A stretch of 64,000 nt of DNA from assembly GCF_019083995.1 (NCBI RefSeq), contig NZ_JAHRCU010000001.1, positions 124,001 through 188,000 of the forward strand, written 5' to 3'. This document shows, piece by piece, positions 8,332-16,350 of the stretch. The translations under genes were made by a program, and so were the position numbers. The notes beneath the pieces were generated by a model. The model was not told the origin of the DNA. It did no database searches and saw only the letters and a program-made list of their open reading frames with translations. The first letter of the stretch is position 1; every line of letters starts with the position of its first letter. The DNA is from Roseococcus sp. SDR (GTDB lineage: Bacteria > Pseudomonadota > Alphaproteobacteria > Acetobacterales > Acetobacteraceae).

Positions 8332-9699
8332 ATGCCCGTGAACCCCGCCGATTCCCCCGTCCTGGGCGTGCTCTACGGCACGGAGGCGATGCGCGCCGCG
8401 ATGAGCGAACGCGCCTTCCTCCAGCGCATGCTGGATGTGGAGGCCGCACTCGCCCGCGCGCAATCGCGCCTGGGCATCGTACCGGCCGAGGCGGCCTCGG
8501 CCATCACGCTCGCCGCCCAGGTGGACAAGCTCGACCTCCAGGCGCTGGGCGATGCCACGCGCAACACAGGCTATCCGGTGGTGGGCCTGGTGAAGCAGCT
8601 CACGGCACTCGCCGGCCATGACGCCGGGCGCTGGACCCATTGGGGGGCCACCACGCAGGACATCATGGACACCGCCGTGGTGCTGCAGATGCGCCAGGGC
8701 CTCGCCTTGATCCGCGCCGAGCTGATCGCGGTGATCGGCGGCTTCGCGGCCATGGCGCAGCGGCACCGCGGCACGATCATGGCCGGGCGCACGCATCTGC
8801 AGCACGCGCTGCCCGTCACCTTCGGCTACAAGGTGGCCGTCTGGCTGTCGCCGCTCATCACCATGCTGGAGCGGCTGGAGCAGCTGCGCCCGCGCGTGGA
8901 GCGCGTGCAGTTTGGCGGTGCGGCCGGCACGCTCGCCTCGCTGGGCGAGCAGGGCCTCGCCGTGCAGCGGGAACTGGCGGCGGAGCTCGGTCTCGGCTGT
9001 CCCGACATCCCCTGGCATGTGGCGCGGGACGGCTTCACGGAGGCGGTCTCCTTCCTCGGCCTCGTCTGCGGCGCGCTCTCCAAGATCGCGACCGATGTGA
9101 TGCTGCTGATGCAGACGGAAGTCGCCGAGGTGAATGAGCCGCATGTCACCGGGCGCGGCGGCTCCTCCACCATGCCGCAGAAGCGCAACCCCATCGCCTG
9201 CGAGTACATCCTCGCGCAGTCGCGCGGCGTGCATGCGCTGGTGCCGCAGATGATGGCCGCGATGGCGCAGGACCTGGAGCGCGGCACCGGCCCCTGGCAG
9301 GCGGAGGCGCTGGCCATCGGCCAGGCCTTCAACCTCACGCATGGCGCGCTTTCGCAGGCGCGTTTCCTGGCCGAGGGGCTGGTGGTGGACCCCGCGCGGA
9401 TGCTGCGGAACCTGGCCGCCACGGGGGGGCTGATCGCCTCCGAGCAGGTGATGATGGGCCTCGCCCCCGTGCTGGGCCGCGGCGAGGCGCATCACATCGT
9501 CAACCGCGCCTGCGACCTCGCCATCGCGCGCGGCATCCCGCTGGTGACGGCGCTGGAGCAGGATCGCGAGATCGCGGCGCGGGTGGATCCCGCCCGGCTC
9601 AGGGCCCTGTGCAACCCGGAGAATTACCTGGGGAGTGCGACCCAGTTCGTGGATCAGGTGCTGGCCCGGCTGGCGGCCCCGCACGGCGCATCGCGCTGA
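8332..9699 (+). CDS. pcaB: 3-carboxy-cis,cis-muconate cycloisomerase
   Basis: A 455-residue member of the fumarase/aspartase superfamily, the normal length for bacterial PcaB. The superfamily signature GGSSTMPQKRNPIACEY is present, and THWGATTQDIMDTA and GRTHLQHALPVTFG mark the other active-site regions. It converts the PcaHG product to 4-carboxymuconolactone in the beta-ketoadipate pathway. No pcaC, pcaD or pcaL follows, so later steps must be encoded elsewhere. It lies directly behind pcaG and one base ahead of the TauD-like gene. Confidence 0.93.
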   Translation: MPVNPADSPVLGVLYGTEAMRAAMSERAFLQRMLDVEAALARAQSRLGIVPAEAASAITLAAQVDKLDLQALGDATRNTGYPVVGLVKQLTALAGHDAGRWTHWGATTQDIMDTAVVLQMRQGLALIRAELIAVIGGFAAMAQRHRGTIMAGRTHLQHALPVTFGYKVAVWLSPLITMLERLEQLRPRVERVQFGGAAGTLASLGEQGLAVQRELAAELGLGCPDIPWHVARDGFTEAVSFLGLVCGALSKIATDVMLLMQTEVAEVNEPHVTGRGGSSTMPQKRNPIACEYILAQSRGVHALVPQMMAAMAQDLERGTGPWQAEALAIGQAFNLTHGALSQARFLAEGLVVDPARMLRNLAATGGLIASEQVMMGLAPVLGRGEAHHIVNRACDLAIARGIPLVTALEQDREIAARVDPARLRALCNPENYLGSATQFVDQVLARLAAPHGASR

Positions 9700-9700
9700 G

Positions 9701-10729
9701 ATGGTCCGCGCGCCGCTGACCGGTCCGAGCCTCTGGACCGGCGAGGGCTTGGCGGCGCGGAACGACTGGATCTGGCATTGGCGCATTGAGGAACTGGCGG
9801 AGCTGCTGGCCTGCGGCCGCGCCATGCTGGCAAGCGGCCGCCCCGTCGAGGCGTTCCGTCGCGCCGATCTGCCGCTGCCGGTCACGGCGCCGCGGCTGGC
9901 CGCCATCCAGCGCGACCTGGAAGATGGCTCAGGCGTCGTGAACCTGCGCGGCCTGCCGATCGCGGAGACGACGCCCGAGTTGCTGCGCGCCATCCTCTGG
10001 GCCATCGGCCTGCATCTCGGCGTGGCGCTCTCGCAGAGCAAGAACGGCGAATTGCTGGGCGAGGTGCGTGACACGGGCGAGGTGCCGGGCCAGCCGGGAA
10101 GCCGCGGCTACCGCACCGGCGGGGCGCTGCGCTTCCACACCGACCGCTGCGACGTGGTGGCGCTGCTCTGCTGCCGGCAGTCCGAGGGCGGCGGCGACAG
10201 CCTGATCGTCTCCACGCCCGCGATCCACAACGCCATGCTGGCGCAGGCGCCCGATCTGCTGGAACTGCTGTTTCAGCCCTGGCCGATCAGCCGCCAGCAG
10301 GAGCAGCGGCCGGGCGAGGCGCCCTGGTATCGCAACGCGGTCTTCGCGCTGCATGAGGGCCGCTTCACCAGCCAATACAGCCGCGGCTTCATCGAATCCG
10401 CCCAGCGCTTCGAGGATGCGCCGCGATTGACCCCCGATCAGGTGGCGGCGCTGGACCTGCTGGCCGCGCTCTCGCAGGAGCTCGCGCTGCGCACGCGGAT
10501 GGAGCCGGGCGACATCCAGCTGCTCAACAACCACGTCACGCACCATGCCCGGACCGAGCTGGTGGATCCGGAGCGCAAGCGGCTGGTCTATCGGCTCTGG
10601 CTGTCCACGCCCAACAGCCGGGCCCTGCCCGAGGCCGCGCGCGTGCTCTGGGGCGAGACGGCGGCGGGTGCGGTGCGCGGCGGCGTGGTGGCCGCCGCGG
10701 GGTATCGGAGCATCCTCGAACGCGCCTGA
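9701..10729 (+). CDS. TauD/TfdA-family Fe(II)/2-oxoglutarate dioxygenase
   Basis: A 342-residue cytoplasmic oxygenase. The facial triad is visible as H146 and D148 in FHTDRCD and a distal His (H282) in THHART, and R298 in RLVYRLW is placed to hold 2-oxoglutarate. The region NNHVTHHART is characteristic of the TfdA/clavaminate-synthase group. The start at 9701 is one base after the pcaB stop, so it belongs to the same transcript. The substrate is unknown; with pca genes as neighbours it could process an aromatic or ether compound feeding into protocatechuate, but this is inference. It is the last gene of the operon. Confidence 0.85.
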   Translation: MVRAPLTGPSLWTGEGLAARNDWIWHWRIEELAELLACGRAMLASGRPVEAFRRADLPLPVTAPRLAAIQRDLEDGSGVVNLRGLPIAETTPELLRAILWAIGLHLGVALSQSKNGELLGEVRDTGEVPGQPGSRGYRTGGALRFHTDRCDVVALLCCRQSEGGGDSLIVSTPAIHNAMLAQAPDLLELLFQPWPISRQQEQRPGEAPWYRNAVFALHEGRFTSQYSRGFIESAQRFEDAPRLTPDQVAALDLLAALSQELALRTRMEPGDIQLLNNHVTHHARTELVDPERKRLVYRLWLSTPNSRALPEAARVLWGETAAGAVRGGVVAAAGYRSILERA

Positions 10730-10760
10730 GACTGGACCGTGATCCAGCCTTGCTGAGAGG

Positions 10761-10799
10761 ACGACGCACCGCTTCGGTGATGCCAGCTCGGCGGATCAT
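10761..10799 (-). repeat. Diverged single copy of the 39-bp palindromic repeat core
   Basis: Read on the minus strand, this 39-base stretch matches the core of the tandem repeat at 19773-19932 at 30 of 39 positions with no gaps. The centre (GGCATC, CCGAAGCGGTG) is kept, while the outer arms no longer pair well. It lies between the end of the TauD-like gene and the gltA terminator. Presence of the same element in two unrelated intergenic sites suggests a REP-like family dispersed in this genome. Confidence 0.6.
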
Positions 10800-10837
10800 G
10801 CTCTGGTCGCGGATGCGGGGCACCGCACCCCCCCAAG

Positions 10838-10880
10838 AGAAAAGGCCGTGGTCAGCGATGGCTGACCACGGCCTTGTTCG
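10838..10880 (-). terminator. Rho-independent terminator of gltA
   Basis: A perfect 14-base-pair stem (10843-10856 with 10861-10874) encloses the four-base loop at 10857-10860. On the minus strand it starts about 20 bases after the citrate synthase stop and is followed by TTTCTCTT, a short U-rich tail. The convergent TauD-like gene ends 100 bases away, so it may also block read-through from the plus strand. Confidence 0.85.
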
Positions 10881-10895
10881 GGGTGCCTGGCGGCC

Positions 10896-12197
10896 TCAGC
10901 CGCGCTGCGACATCGGCACGTAGTCGCGCGCGCCGGCGCCCGTGTAGATCTGGCGCGGGCGGCCGATGCGCTGGCTCGGATCCTCGATCATCTCCTTCCA
11001 CTGGCTCACCCAGCCCACGGTACGGGCGACCGCGAAGATGACGGTGAACATGGAGGTCGGGATGCCCATCGCCTTGAGGATGATGCCCGAATAGAAATCG
11101 ACGTTCGGATACAGCTTGCGCGAGATGAAGTACTCGTCGGTCAGCGCGATGCGCTCCATCTCCATGGCCATGTCGAGCAGCGGCTCGTCCTTGATGCCGA
11201 GCTCGGCCAGCACCTCGTGGCAGGTCTCCTTCATGATCTTCGCGCGCGGGTCGAAGTTCTTGTAGACCCGGTGGCCGAAGCCCATGAGCTTCACGTCGGA
11301 GTTCTTGTCCTTCACCTTCTCGATGAAGGCCGGAATCTTATCCGGCGTGCCGATCTCGGCCAGCATCTTCAGCACCGCCTCGTTGGCGCCGCCATGGGCG
11401 GGGCCCCACAGCGCCGCGATGCCGGCGGCGATGCAGGCGAAGGGGTTGGCGCCGGTGGAGCCCGCGAGGCGCACCGTCGAGGTCGAGGCGTTCTGCTCAT
11501 GGTCGGCGTGCAGGACCAGGATGCGGTCCATCGCGCGCTCCAGCACGGGCGAGACCTCATAGGGCTCGGCCGGGACGGTGTTGAGCATGTAGAGGAAATT
11601 GGCCGCGTAGCTCAGGCGGTTCTGCGGATACACGAAGGGCTGGCCCAGCGCGTACTTGTAGGCCATGGCGGCGATGGTCGGCACCTTCGCGATGAGCCGG
11701 AAGGCGGCGACCTCGCGCTGGCGCGCGTCATTGATGTCGAGGTTGTCGTGGTAGAAGGCGGCCAGCGCGCCCACCACGCCGCACATGATCGCCATCGGGT
11801 GCGCGTCGCGGCGGAAGCCGTCGAAGAAGCGGCGGATCTGCTCGTGCACCATCGTGTGATAGGTGACGTCCTTGCGGAACTTCTCGAGCTGGGCGGCGTT
11901 CGGCAGCTCGCCATTCATCAGCAGGTAGCAGACCTCGATGAAGTCGGACTTCTCGGCCAGCTGCTCGATCGGGTAGCCGCGATACATCAGCACGCCGGCA
12001 TCGCCGTCGATGTAGGTGATCTTGCTCTCGCAACTCGCGGTCTCGCCGTAGCCGGGGTCGTAGGTGAAGATCCCGAGGCTCGAATAGAGCTTGCGGATAT
12101 CGGCCACCTGCGGGCCGAGCGTGCCACCCAGCAGCGGCAGCGTGGTGCTGCTGTTGCTGCCCTCGATGGAAACGGTGATCGAGCCGGTCGTGCTCAT
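10896..12197 (-). CDS. gltA: Type II citrate synthase
   Basis: A 433-residue enzyme of the hexameric Gram-negative type. It condenses oxaloacetate with acetyl-CoA to citrate, the entry of the TCA cycle. The N-terminal domain with [20 protein letters not shown] and the active-site stretch [15 protein letters not shown] are diagnostic; HADHEQNAS carries another catalytic His. It is a single-gene unit with its own promoter-like sequence about 65-90 bases upstream and a strong terminator downstream. Length and motifs are those of intact gltA. Confidence 0.97.
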   Translation of the reverse strand: MSTTGSITVSIEGSNSSTTLPLLGGTLGPQVADIRKLYSSLGIFTYDPGYGETASCESKITYIDGDAGVLMYRGYPIEQLAEKSDFIEVCYLLMNGELPNAAQLEKFRKDVTYHTMVHEQIRRFFDGFRRDAHPMAIMCGVVGALAAFYHDNLDINDARQREVAAFRLIAKVPTIAAMAYKYALGQPFVYPQNRLSYAANFLYMLNTVPAEPYEVSPVLERAMDRILVLHADHEQNASTSTVRLAGSTGANPFACIAAGIAALWGPAHGGANEAVLKMLAEIGTPDKIPAFIEKVKDKNSDVKLMGFGHRVYKNFDPRAKIMKETCHEVLAELGIKDEPLLDMAMEMERIALTDEYFISRKLYPNVDFYSGIILKAMGIPTSMFTVIFAVARTVGWVSQWKEMIEDPSQRIGRPRQIYTGAGARDYVPMSQRG

Positions 12198-12261
12198 GAT
12201 GCGACATCCTCAACAGGTTGGAGCGCGGGGCGTGGGCCGCCCCCGCGCGATGTTGCATTGC

Positions 12262-12289
12262 AGTGTAGGCAGGTCAGCGCTGTTGTCTA
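12262..12289 (-). promoter_or_regulatory. Probable sigma-70 promoter of gltA
   Basis: On the minus strand TAGACA (12289-12284) and TACACT (12267-12262) are separated by 16 bases, a good match to the -35 and -10 consensus in a very GC-rich setting. The start point would be near 12255, leaving a leader of about 58 bases before the ATG at 12197. An 11-base direct repeat (CGCTGTTGTCT at 12278-12288 and 12306-12316) overlaps and precedes the -35 box. Confidence 0.5.
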
Positions 12290-12356
12290 TCCGGCTCTCG
12301 CGGGCCGCTGTTGTCTTCCCGCGAAGATGGGCCAAGCCGGGGCCCGGCCGGCGGCG

Positions 12357-12920
12357 TCAGATGCCGCGGCGCCAATGCGCGGGCGGCTCGAAGCCGCCGG
12401 ACCAGAGGCCCCGCTGGGCCTGGCGGGCCGCCGCCTCATGCTGCGCGAGGGCGGGGGCCGCGCCGGAATCGGCCAAGGCCCAGCCGGCCGCGACCATCGT
12501 CGCGTTCAGGTCGATGGTGCCGGCCCGGCAGGCGCCGAGCGCGCGGCCGAAACGATCCCGCCCGGCGACGCGGCAATCAACGCCACGCTCACCCACCAGA
12601 TCGGCGAGGACGGCGGCGGCGGCGGTGCCGCAATCATAGAGGCGGCCCTGCGCGTCGGTGCAGAACTGACCGCGCTCCGGCGCCTCGACGCCGTGCAGGC
12701 GGAGCATGCGGTCACCCAGGCGAAGCGTATCGCCATCCACGATGCGGATCTGCGCGTTGGGGGTGGACCAGTCCTGGCTGCCCGGCGCCGAGCCCATGAG
12801 TTGCCCTGGCAGGCCAAGCGCCACGAGGCCGCCGCCAAGAAGGGCCGTGGCCCCCACCATGGCCGCACGACCCCAACGACGGGGCGAGCGGGCTGGCTTG
12901 TAAATTTTGCGTCGGCGCAT
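12357..12920 (-). CDS. Thermonuclease-family (SNase-like) protein, membrane-anchored
   Basis: A 187-residue protein with a basic N-terminus followed by a hydrophobic segment (residues about 18-42), so it is exported or held in the membrane by its N-terminus. The rest is a staphylococcal-nuclease-like OB fold: IRIVDGDTLRLG, then RLHGVEAPE, where the Glu is the expected general base, and RDRFGR with the catalytic Arg. Members of this family cut DNA or RNA, but many alphaproteobacterial copies have no shown activity. It lies about 56 bases behind the CHAD gene and may share its transcript. Confidence 0.8.
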   Translation of the reverse strand: MRRRKIYKPARSPRRWGRAAMVGATALLGGGLVALGLPGQLMGSAPGSQDWSTPNAQIRIVDGDTLRLGDRMLRLHGVEAPERGQFCTDAQGRLYDCGTAAAAVLADLVGERGVDCRVAGRDRFGRALGACRAGTIDLNATMVAAGWALADSGAAPALAQHEAAARQAQRGLWSGGFEPPAHWRRGI

Positions 12921-12976
12921 GAGTCGTTTGGTTAAACCACGATGAAGGGGGCTGGCAACCCGCTTGTTTCGCCATA

Positions 12977-14155
12977 TTACAAATCGTGGTTTTCCGGTGA
13001 CTTCCAGAAGGGGCCTGCCTTGCGGAGGCGCTTCCAGGCGGCGAGGGCGGCGATTCGGCTCCCCTCCGCCCGCCCGGCGGCGAAGCCCGTGACGGTTCCG
13101 ATGGCGAATCCGCTCGCCCCCCGGCCCACGAGTCGCCGCGCCAGCTGCCCGGCCACGGTCGCGTCATTGGCCAGGCCCAGCGCCTCCTGCAACTCGGCGA
13201 GCCGCTTCGTGAAGCGTTTCGCGGCCCTGCCGGGCCACAGCGCGGCGAAGGGTTCGGCCGCGTAGCGCAGGCGCTTCGCGTCGAGGCGCATCTCGTGCAG
13301 CGCGGTCGCGTCCAGCTCCTGCATCGCGGTGCCGGCCTTTTTCAGGCGCTTCCAGCGCTTGCGCAGCACTGCGGCGGCGAAGGGCGGGAGAGGCGGGTCG
13401 GCCGGCGGCGGGGGATGCAGCAGGCCGAGCCGCATGCCCTCAAAGATGGCGGCGCGGAAGGCGGGCGAGGCGAGGAAGTCGCCCAGCGCCGCATAGGCCG
13501 CGTCGCGCTCGCGCCCGGCGGCGGTGAGCAGGCGCTTGACCCGCGCATCGCCCTCCAGCGCGGCCAGCGTGCCCGGGCCGATTCCCGTCAGGAAGACGTC
13601 CCAGTCGCGCGCGGCGCCCAGCGCCTGGGCGACGTCGCGCAGATGTCCGTCCCAATCGCGCCAGGCCTGGCCGTCCAGCACCGGGCGGAACAGACGCAGC
13701 AGGGAGCGCAGGCGACGCAGCGCCACGCGCGTCTGGTGCACGCCGCGGGGGCCCATGCCCGGACGGCAACCCGGAGCCTCGGCCAGGATCACGTCCAGCA
13801 GATGGGCCAGGGCCGCGCGGAAGGCGGCTTCGGTGGTGGTGGCGCCAGCGAGGCTGGGCGCGCCCTGGCGGCGCGGGTGGGGGGGGCGCCTCTCGGCCAG
13901 CGCCAGCGCCGCCTCGTCCAGGCCATGTGGTGCGGGAAGCAGCGGCAATGTCCCCGCCAACTCGGCGGCGAGCGCCAGCACCTTCGCCGGATCGCCCTGC
14001 AGCACCAGTCGGGCGATGCGATGCGCCTGCCCGCCGGCCTCCAGGCGGCCCTCGATCCAGGTGGCGCCAGGGGCAAGGAGGGTGCTGCGGCCGGTAAAGC
14101 GGGCGATGGGGCGGGCCGTGGGGTCGGGCGGTCGCGCCTCCGGCGGCGGCAGCAT
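12977..14155 (-). CDS. CHAD-domain protein with degenerate CYTH part; start uncertain
   Basis: From the ATG at 14155 the protein has 392 residues. Residues after about 110 form a CHAD domain: HQTRVALRRLRSLLRLFRPVL and HEMRLDAKRLRYAAEPF are its two His-containing, Arg-rich helical repeats, known to bind polyphosphate. The preceding part (GATWIEGRLEAGG, then PAKVLALAAELA) resembles the last strands and helix of a CYTH triphosphatase domain. The frame continues upstream without a stop to a CTG at 14365 that overlaps the sixA stop as CTGA; translation from there adds 70 residues but still shows no ExExK catalytic motif. I take it as a polyphosphate-associated protein with a decayed CYTH domain. 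Confidence 0.75.
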   Translation of the reverse strand: MLPPPEARPPDPTARPIARFTGRSTLLAPGATWIEGRLEAGGQAHRIARLVLQGDPAKVLALAAELAGTLPLLPAPHGLDEAALALAERRPPHPRRQGAPSLAGATTTEAAFRAALAHLLDVILAEAPGCRPGMGPRGVHQTRVALRRLRSLLRLFRPVLDGQAWRDWDGHLRDVAQALGAARDWDVFLTGIGPGTLAALEGDARVKRLLTAAGRERDAAYAALGDFLASPAFRAAIFEGMRLGLLHPPPPADPPLPPFAAAVLRKRWKRLKKAGTAMQELDATALHEMRLDAKRLRYAAEPFAALWPGRAAKRFTKRLAELQEALGLANDATVAGQLARRLVGRGASGFAIGTVTGFAAGRAEGSRIAALAAWKRLRKAGPFWKSPENHDL

Positions 14156-14361
14156 GCCGGGCCAGGCGGTCGTGCCCGTGGGTGGCAGGGGGGTGACCGC
14201 ATGCCACGCACGGTTCCGGCGGGTGAGCAGGGGCGCGTCCTCGCCCTCGCCGCGCAGCCAGGTGACACGGTGCGATCGCCAGCGCGGGGGCGCGAAGCGC
14301 GGATGGGTCGGGCATCGCGGCGGTGGCGCCCCCGGTTCCTGCCAGGGGGCCAGTTCGAGGA

Positions 14362-14895
14362 TCAGGCCGCCACCTCCGGCAGGTCCCGGGGTGCCACGAA
14401 TCGCACCAGCCTCCCCCCGCCATCCTGCAACTGCCCCCAGGGGCCGGCGATGGTGAACTCGGCCAAGGCGCCCGTCGGGTAGCCTTCGGAGAGGCGTCGC
14501 GCATGAACGCCGCCCATGGCCGCGCCCGTCGCGCCCATCAGCGCCAGCCCGAGCTCGTGCAGGCCCGGATTATGGCCAATGAGCAGCACCGAGCGCGCCG
14601 TCTCCGGCATGGTGCGCAGCGTGTCCATCAACCGCTGCCAGGGGGCGAGGTAGAGGTCGTCCATCACCTCGATGAGGGGGGAGCTCTCCATGGGCTGCAG
14701 CGCCTCCAGCGTCTGCAGCGTGCGCCGCGCGGAGGAGACGAGCACGATGTCGGGTGCCAGGCCCAGTTCCTGCATCTGATGGGCCATGGCCGCCGCCGCC
14801 TGGCGCCCGCGCGCGTTGAGCGGGCGGGCGTGGTCTGAGAGCATCGCGTCATCCCAGGAGGATTTGGCGTGCCGGAGCAGCAGGAGCTGACGCAT
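14362..14895 (-). CDS. SixA-type histidine phosphatase
   Basis: A 177-residue protein of the histidine phosphatase branch. The phosphate-binding motif appears at once as LLLLRHAKSSW, where the His is the phospho-acceptor, and the second catalytic His lies in LIGHNPGL. SixA enzymes dephosphorylate phosphohistidine proteins such as the phosphotransferase HPr or NPr; which partner applies here is unknown. It is the first gene of a minus-strand run with the CHAD protein and the nuclease. It faces the SDR gene across 118 bases that hold a G/C hairpin. Confidence 0.85.
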   Translation of the reverse strand: MRQLLLLRHAKSSWDDAMLSDHARPLNARGRQAAAAMAHQMQELGLAPDIVLVSSARRTLQTLEALQPMESSPLIEVMDDLYLAPWQRLMDTLRTMPETARSVLLIGHNPGLHELGLALMGATGAAMGGVHARRLSEGYPTGALAEFTIAGPWGQLQDGGGRLVRFVAPRDLPEVAA

Positions 14896-14930
14896 GGCGG
14901 GCTGATGATGGCACGGCTGCGCGGCGCTGT

Positions 14931-14952
14931 CCCACCCCCTTCAAGGGGTGGG
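14931..14952. other. GC hairpin between divergent genes
   Basis: CCCACCCC at 14931-14938 pairs with GGGGTGGG at 14945-14952 across a six-base loop. Because sixA and the SDR gene point away from each other, this is not a normal terminator position. It resembles the G/C-run hairpins at 40871 and 43277 and may be a dispersed intergenic element or part of the SDR leader. Confidence 0.4.
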
Positions 14953-15013
14953 GCTTTCCGAATGGGCGAGGGACCCCACCTCTGCCGCCTGTTCGGGCGC
15001 ATATGGAGTTTTC

Positions 15014-15736
15014 ATGACGGAGCGGGTGCTGATCCTGGGGGCCACGGGCGGTGTGGGCGCGGCGCTGGCGCGGCGGGTGGCGGCGCGGGGAGCCCGGCCC
15101 GTGCTGCTGGCGCGCGATGCGGGCCGTCTCGCGGCGCTGGCGGCGGAACTGCCCGGTGCGGAGAGCGTGGTGGCGGATGTGACCAATGCCGCGGCGCTGA
15201 AGGCCGCGATCCAGGGTCTGGGCGCGCCGCTTTCGGGCCTTGCCTTCTGCGTGGGCTCCATCCTGCTCAAGCCGGCGCTGCGGACCACCGAATCCGACTT
15301 GCTGGACGCGTTCCGGCTGAACGCGGTGGCGGCCGCACTTGCCGTGCAGGCGGCGGTCCCCGCGCTTTCGGGCGGCAGCGTGGTGCTGTTCAGCAGCGTC
15401 GCGGCGCGAACGGGCTTCGCCAACCACCTCGCCATCGCCGCCGCCAAGGCGGCGGTGGAGGGAATGACGGTGGCACTCGCCGCCGAGCTGGCGCCTGCGA
15501 TCCGGGTGAACTGCATCGCCCCCAGCCTGACGCGGACCGCCATGGCCGAGCCGCTGACGCGCAACCCGGCCATGGCGGAGGCGATCGCCAGGCTGCATCC
15601 GCTGCCCCGGCTGGGCGAGGCGGATGACATTGCGGCCGTGGCGGATATGCTGCTCTCGCCCGCCGCCGGCTGGATCACGGGGCAGGTGATCGCGGTGGAT
15701 GGCGGGCGCTCCACCCTCCGCACCAAGGCCGGATGA
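15014..15736 (+). CDS. SDR-family protein lacking the catalytic tyrosine
   Basis: A 240-residue Rossmann-fold protein of the short-chain dehydrogenase family. The cofactor motif GATGGVGAA is near the N-terminus, and the catalytic Ser is in LFSSVAA. Thirteen residues later, where Tyr of the YxxxK motif should stand, the sequence is IAAAK: Ile replaces Tyr while Lys is kept, with NHLA before it. GGAG precedes the ATG at 15014. A redox reaction by the usual Ser-Tyr-Lys mechanism is therefore doubtful. The stop overlaps the next gene as ATGA, so it is co-translated with the DUF6134 protein and upstream of the photolyase. Confidence 0.82.
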   Translation: MTERVLILGATGGVGAALARRVAARGARPVLLARDAGRLAALAAELPGAESVVADVTNAAALKAAIQGLGAPLSGLAFCVGSILLKPALRTTESDLLDAFRLNAVAAALAVQAAVPALSGGSVVLFSSVAARTGFANHLAIAAAKAAVEGMTVALAAELAPAIRVNCIAPSLTRTAMAEPLTRNPAMAEAIARLHPLPRLGEADDIAAVADMLLSPAAGWITGQVIAVDGGRSTLRTKAG

Positions 15737-16350
15737 CCATGATCGCAAGACGTTCCCTGCCGCTGCTTCTCGCGGCGACCCCGGCTCTGGCCCAAGGGCA
15801 GACGGGGGGCCAGGCGGATTACCGCTGGCGCGTCATGCGCAACGGGACCGCCATCGGCACGCACAACATCACCTTCACCGAGCGCGGCGGCGAGCGGATC
15901 GCGGTTTCGGAGAATCTCGTGACACCGCGGGTGATGGGCGTGGTGGTCTATCGCTATGAACACAGGTTGACGGAGGTGACGCGGGGCGGGCGCTTCGTCT
16001 CGGTCCGCTCCAGCCTGAACCGCAACGGCACCATCACGGAGGTGGAGGCGCAGGCCACGGGTTCCGGCGTGACGCTGCGCGGACCCGAGGGCGCGCTGAA
16101 CCTGCCGGCGCAGGCCGCACCGCTGTCCTGGTGGGAGCCGCAGCGCTTCGGGGGTTCGGTGCCGCTCTTCGGCACGACCACGGGCAAGCCGCTCGATCTG
16201 CGCTGGACGCGCGAGGCGGTGGGGGGCGGCGTGCGCTGGCGGACCGCGGGCGAGATCGAGGCGGTGCTGGAATTCGACGCCTCGGGCCGTTGGACCGCCT
16301 ATCAGGTCAAGGGCGATGACGGCAGCACCGTGATCTATGCCGCAGCCTAG
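15733..16350 (+). CDS. DUF6134-like exported protein
   Basis: A 205-residue protein with a signal peptide (MIARRSLPLLLAATPALAQG). The mature part is rich in beta strands, with YRWRVMRNGTAIGTH and YRYEHRLTEV, the pattern of the DUF6134 family, often found beside SDR and Fe-S photolyase genes. Function is unknown; the fold resembles lipocalin-like or LolA-like barrels, but this is weak. It overlaps the SDR gene by four bases and the photolyase gene by fourteen, which suggests the three proteins are used together. Confidence 0.65.
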   Translation: MTMIARRSLPLLLAATPALAQGQTGGQADYRWRVMRNGTAIGTHNITFTERGGERIAVSENLVTPRVMGVVVYRYEHRLTEVTRGGRFVSVRSSLNRNGTITEVEAQATGSGVTLRGPEGALNLPAQAAPLSWWEPQRFGGSVPLFGTTTGKPLDLRWTREAVGGGVRWRTAGEIEAVLEFDASGRWTAYQVKGDDGSTVIYAAA

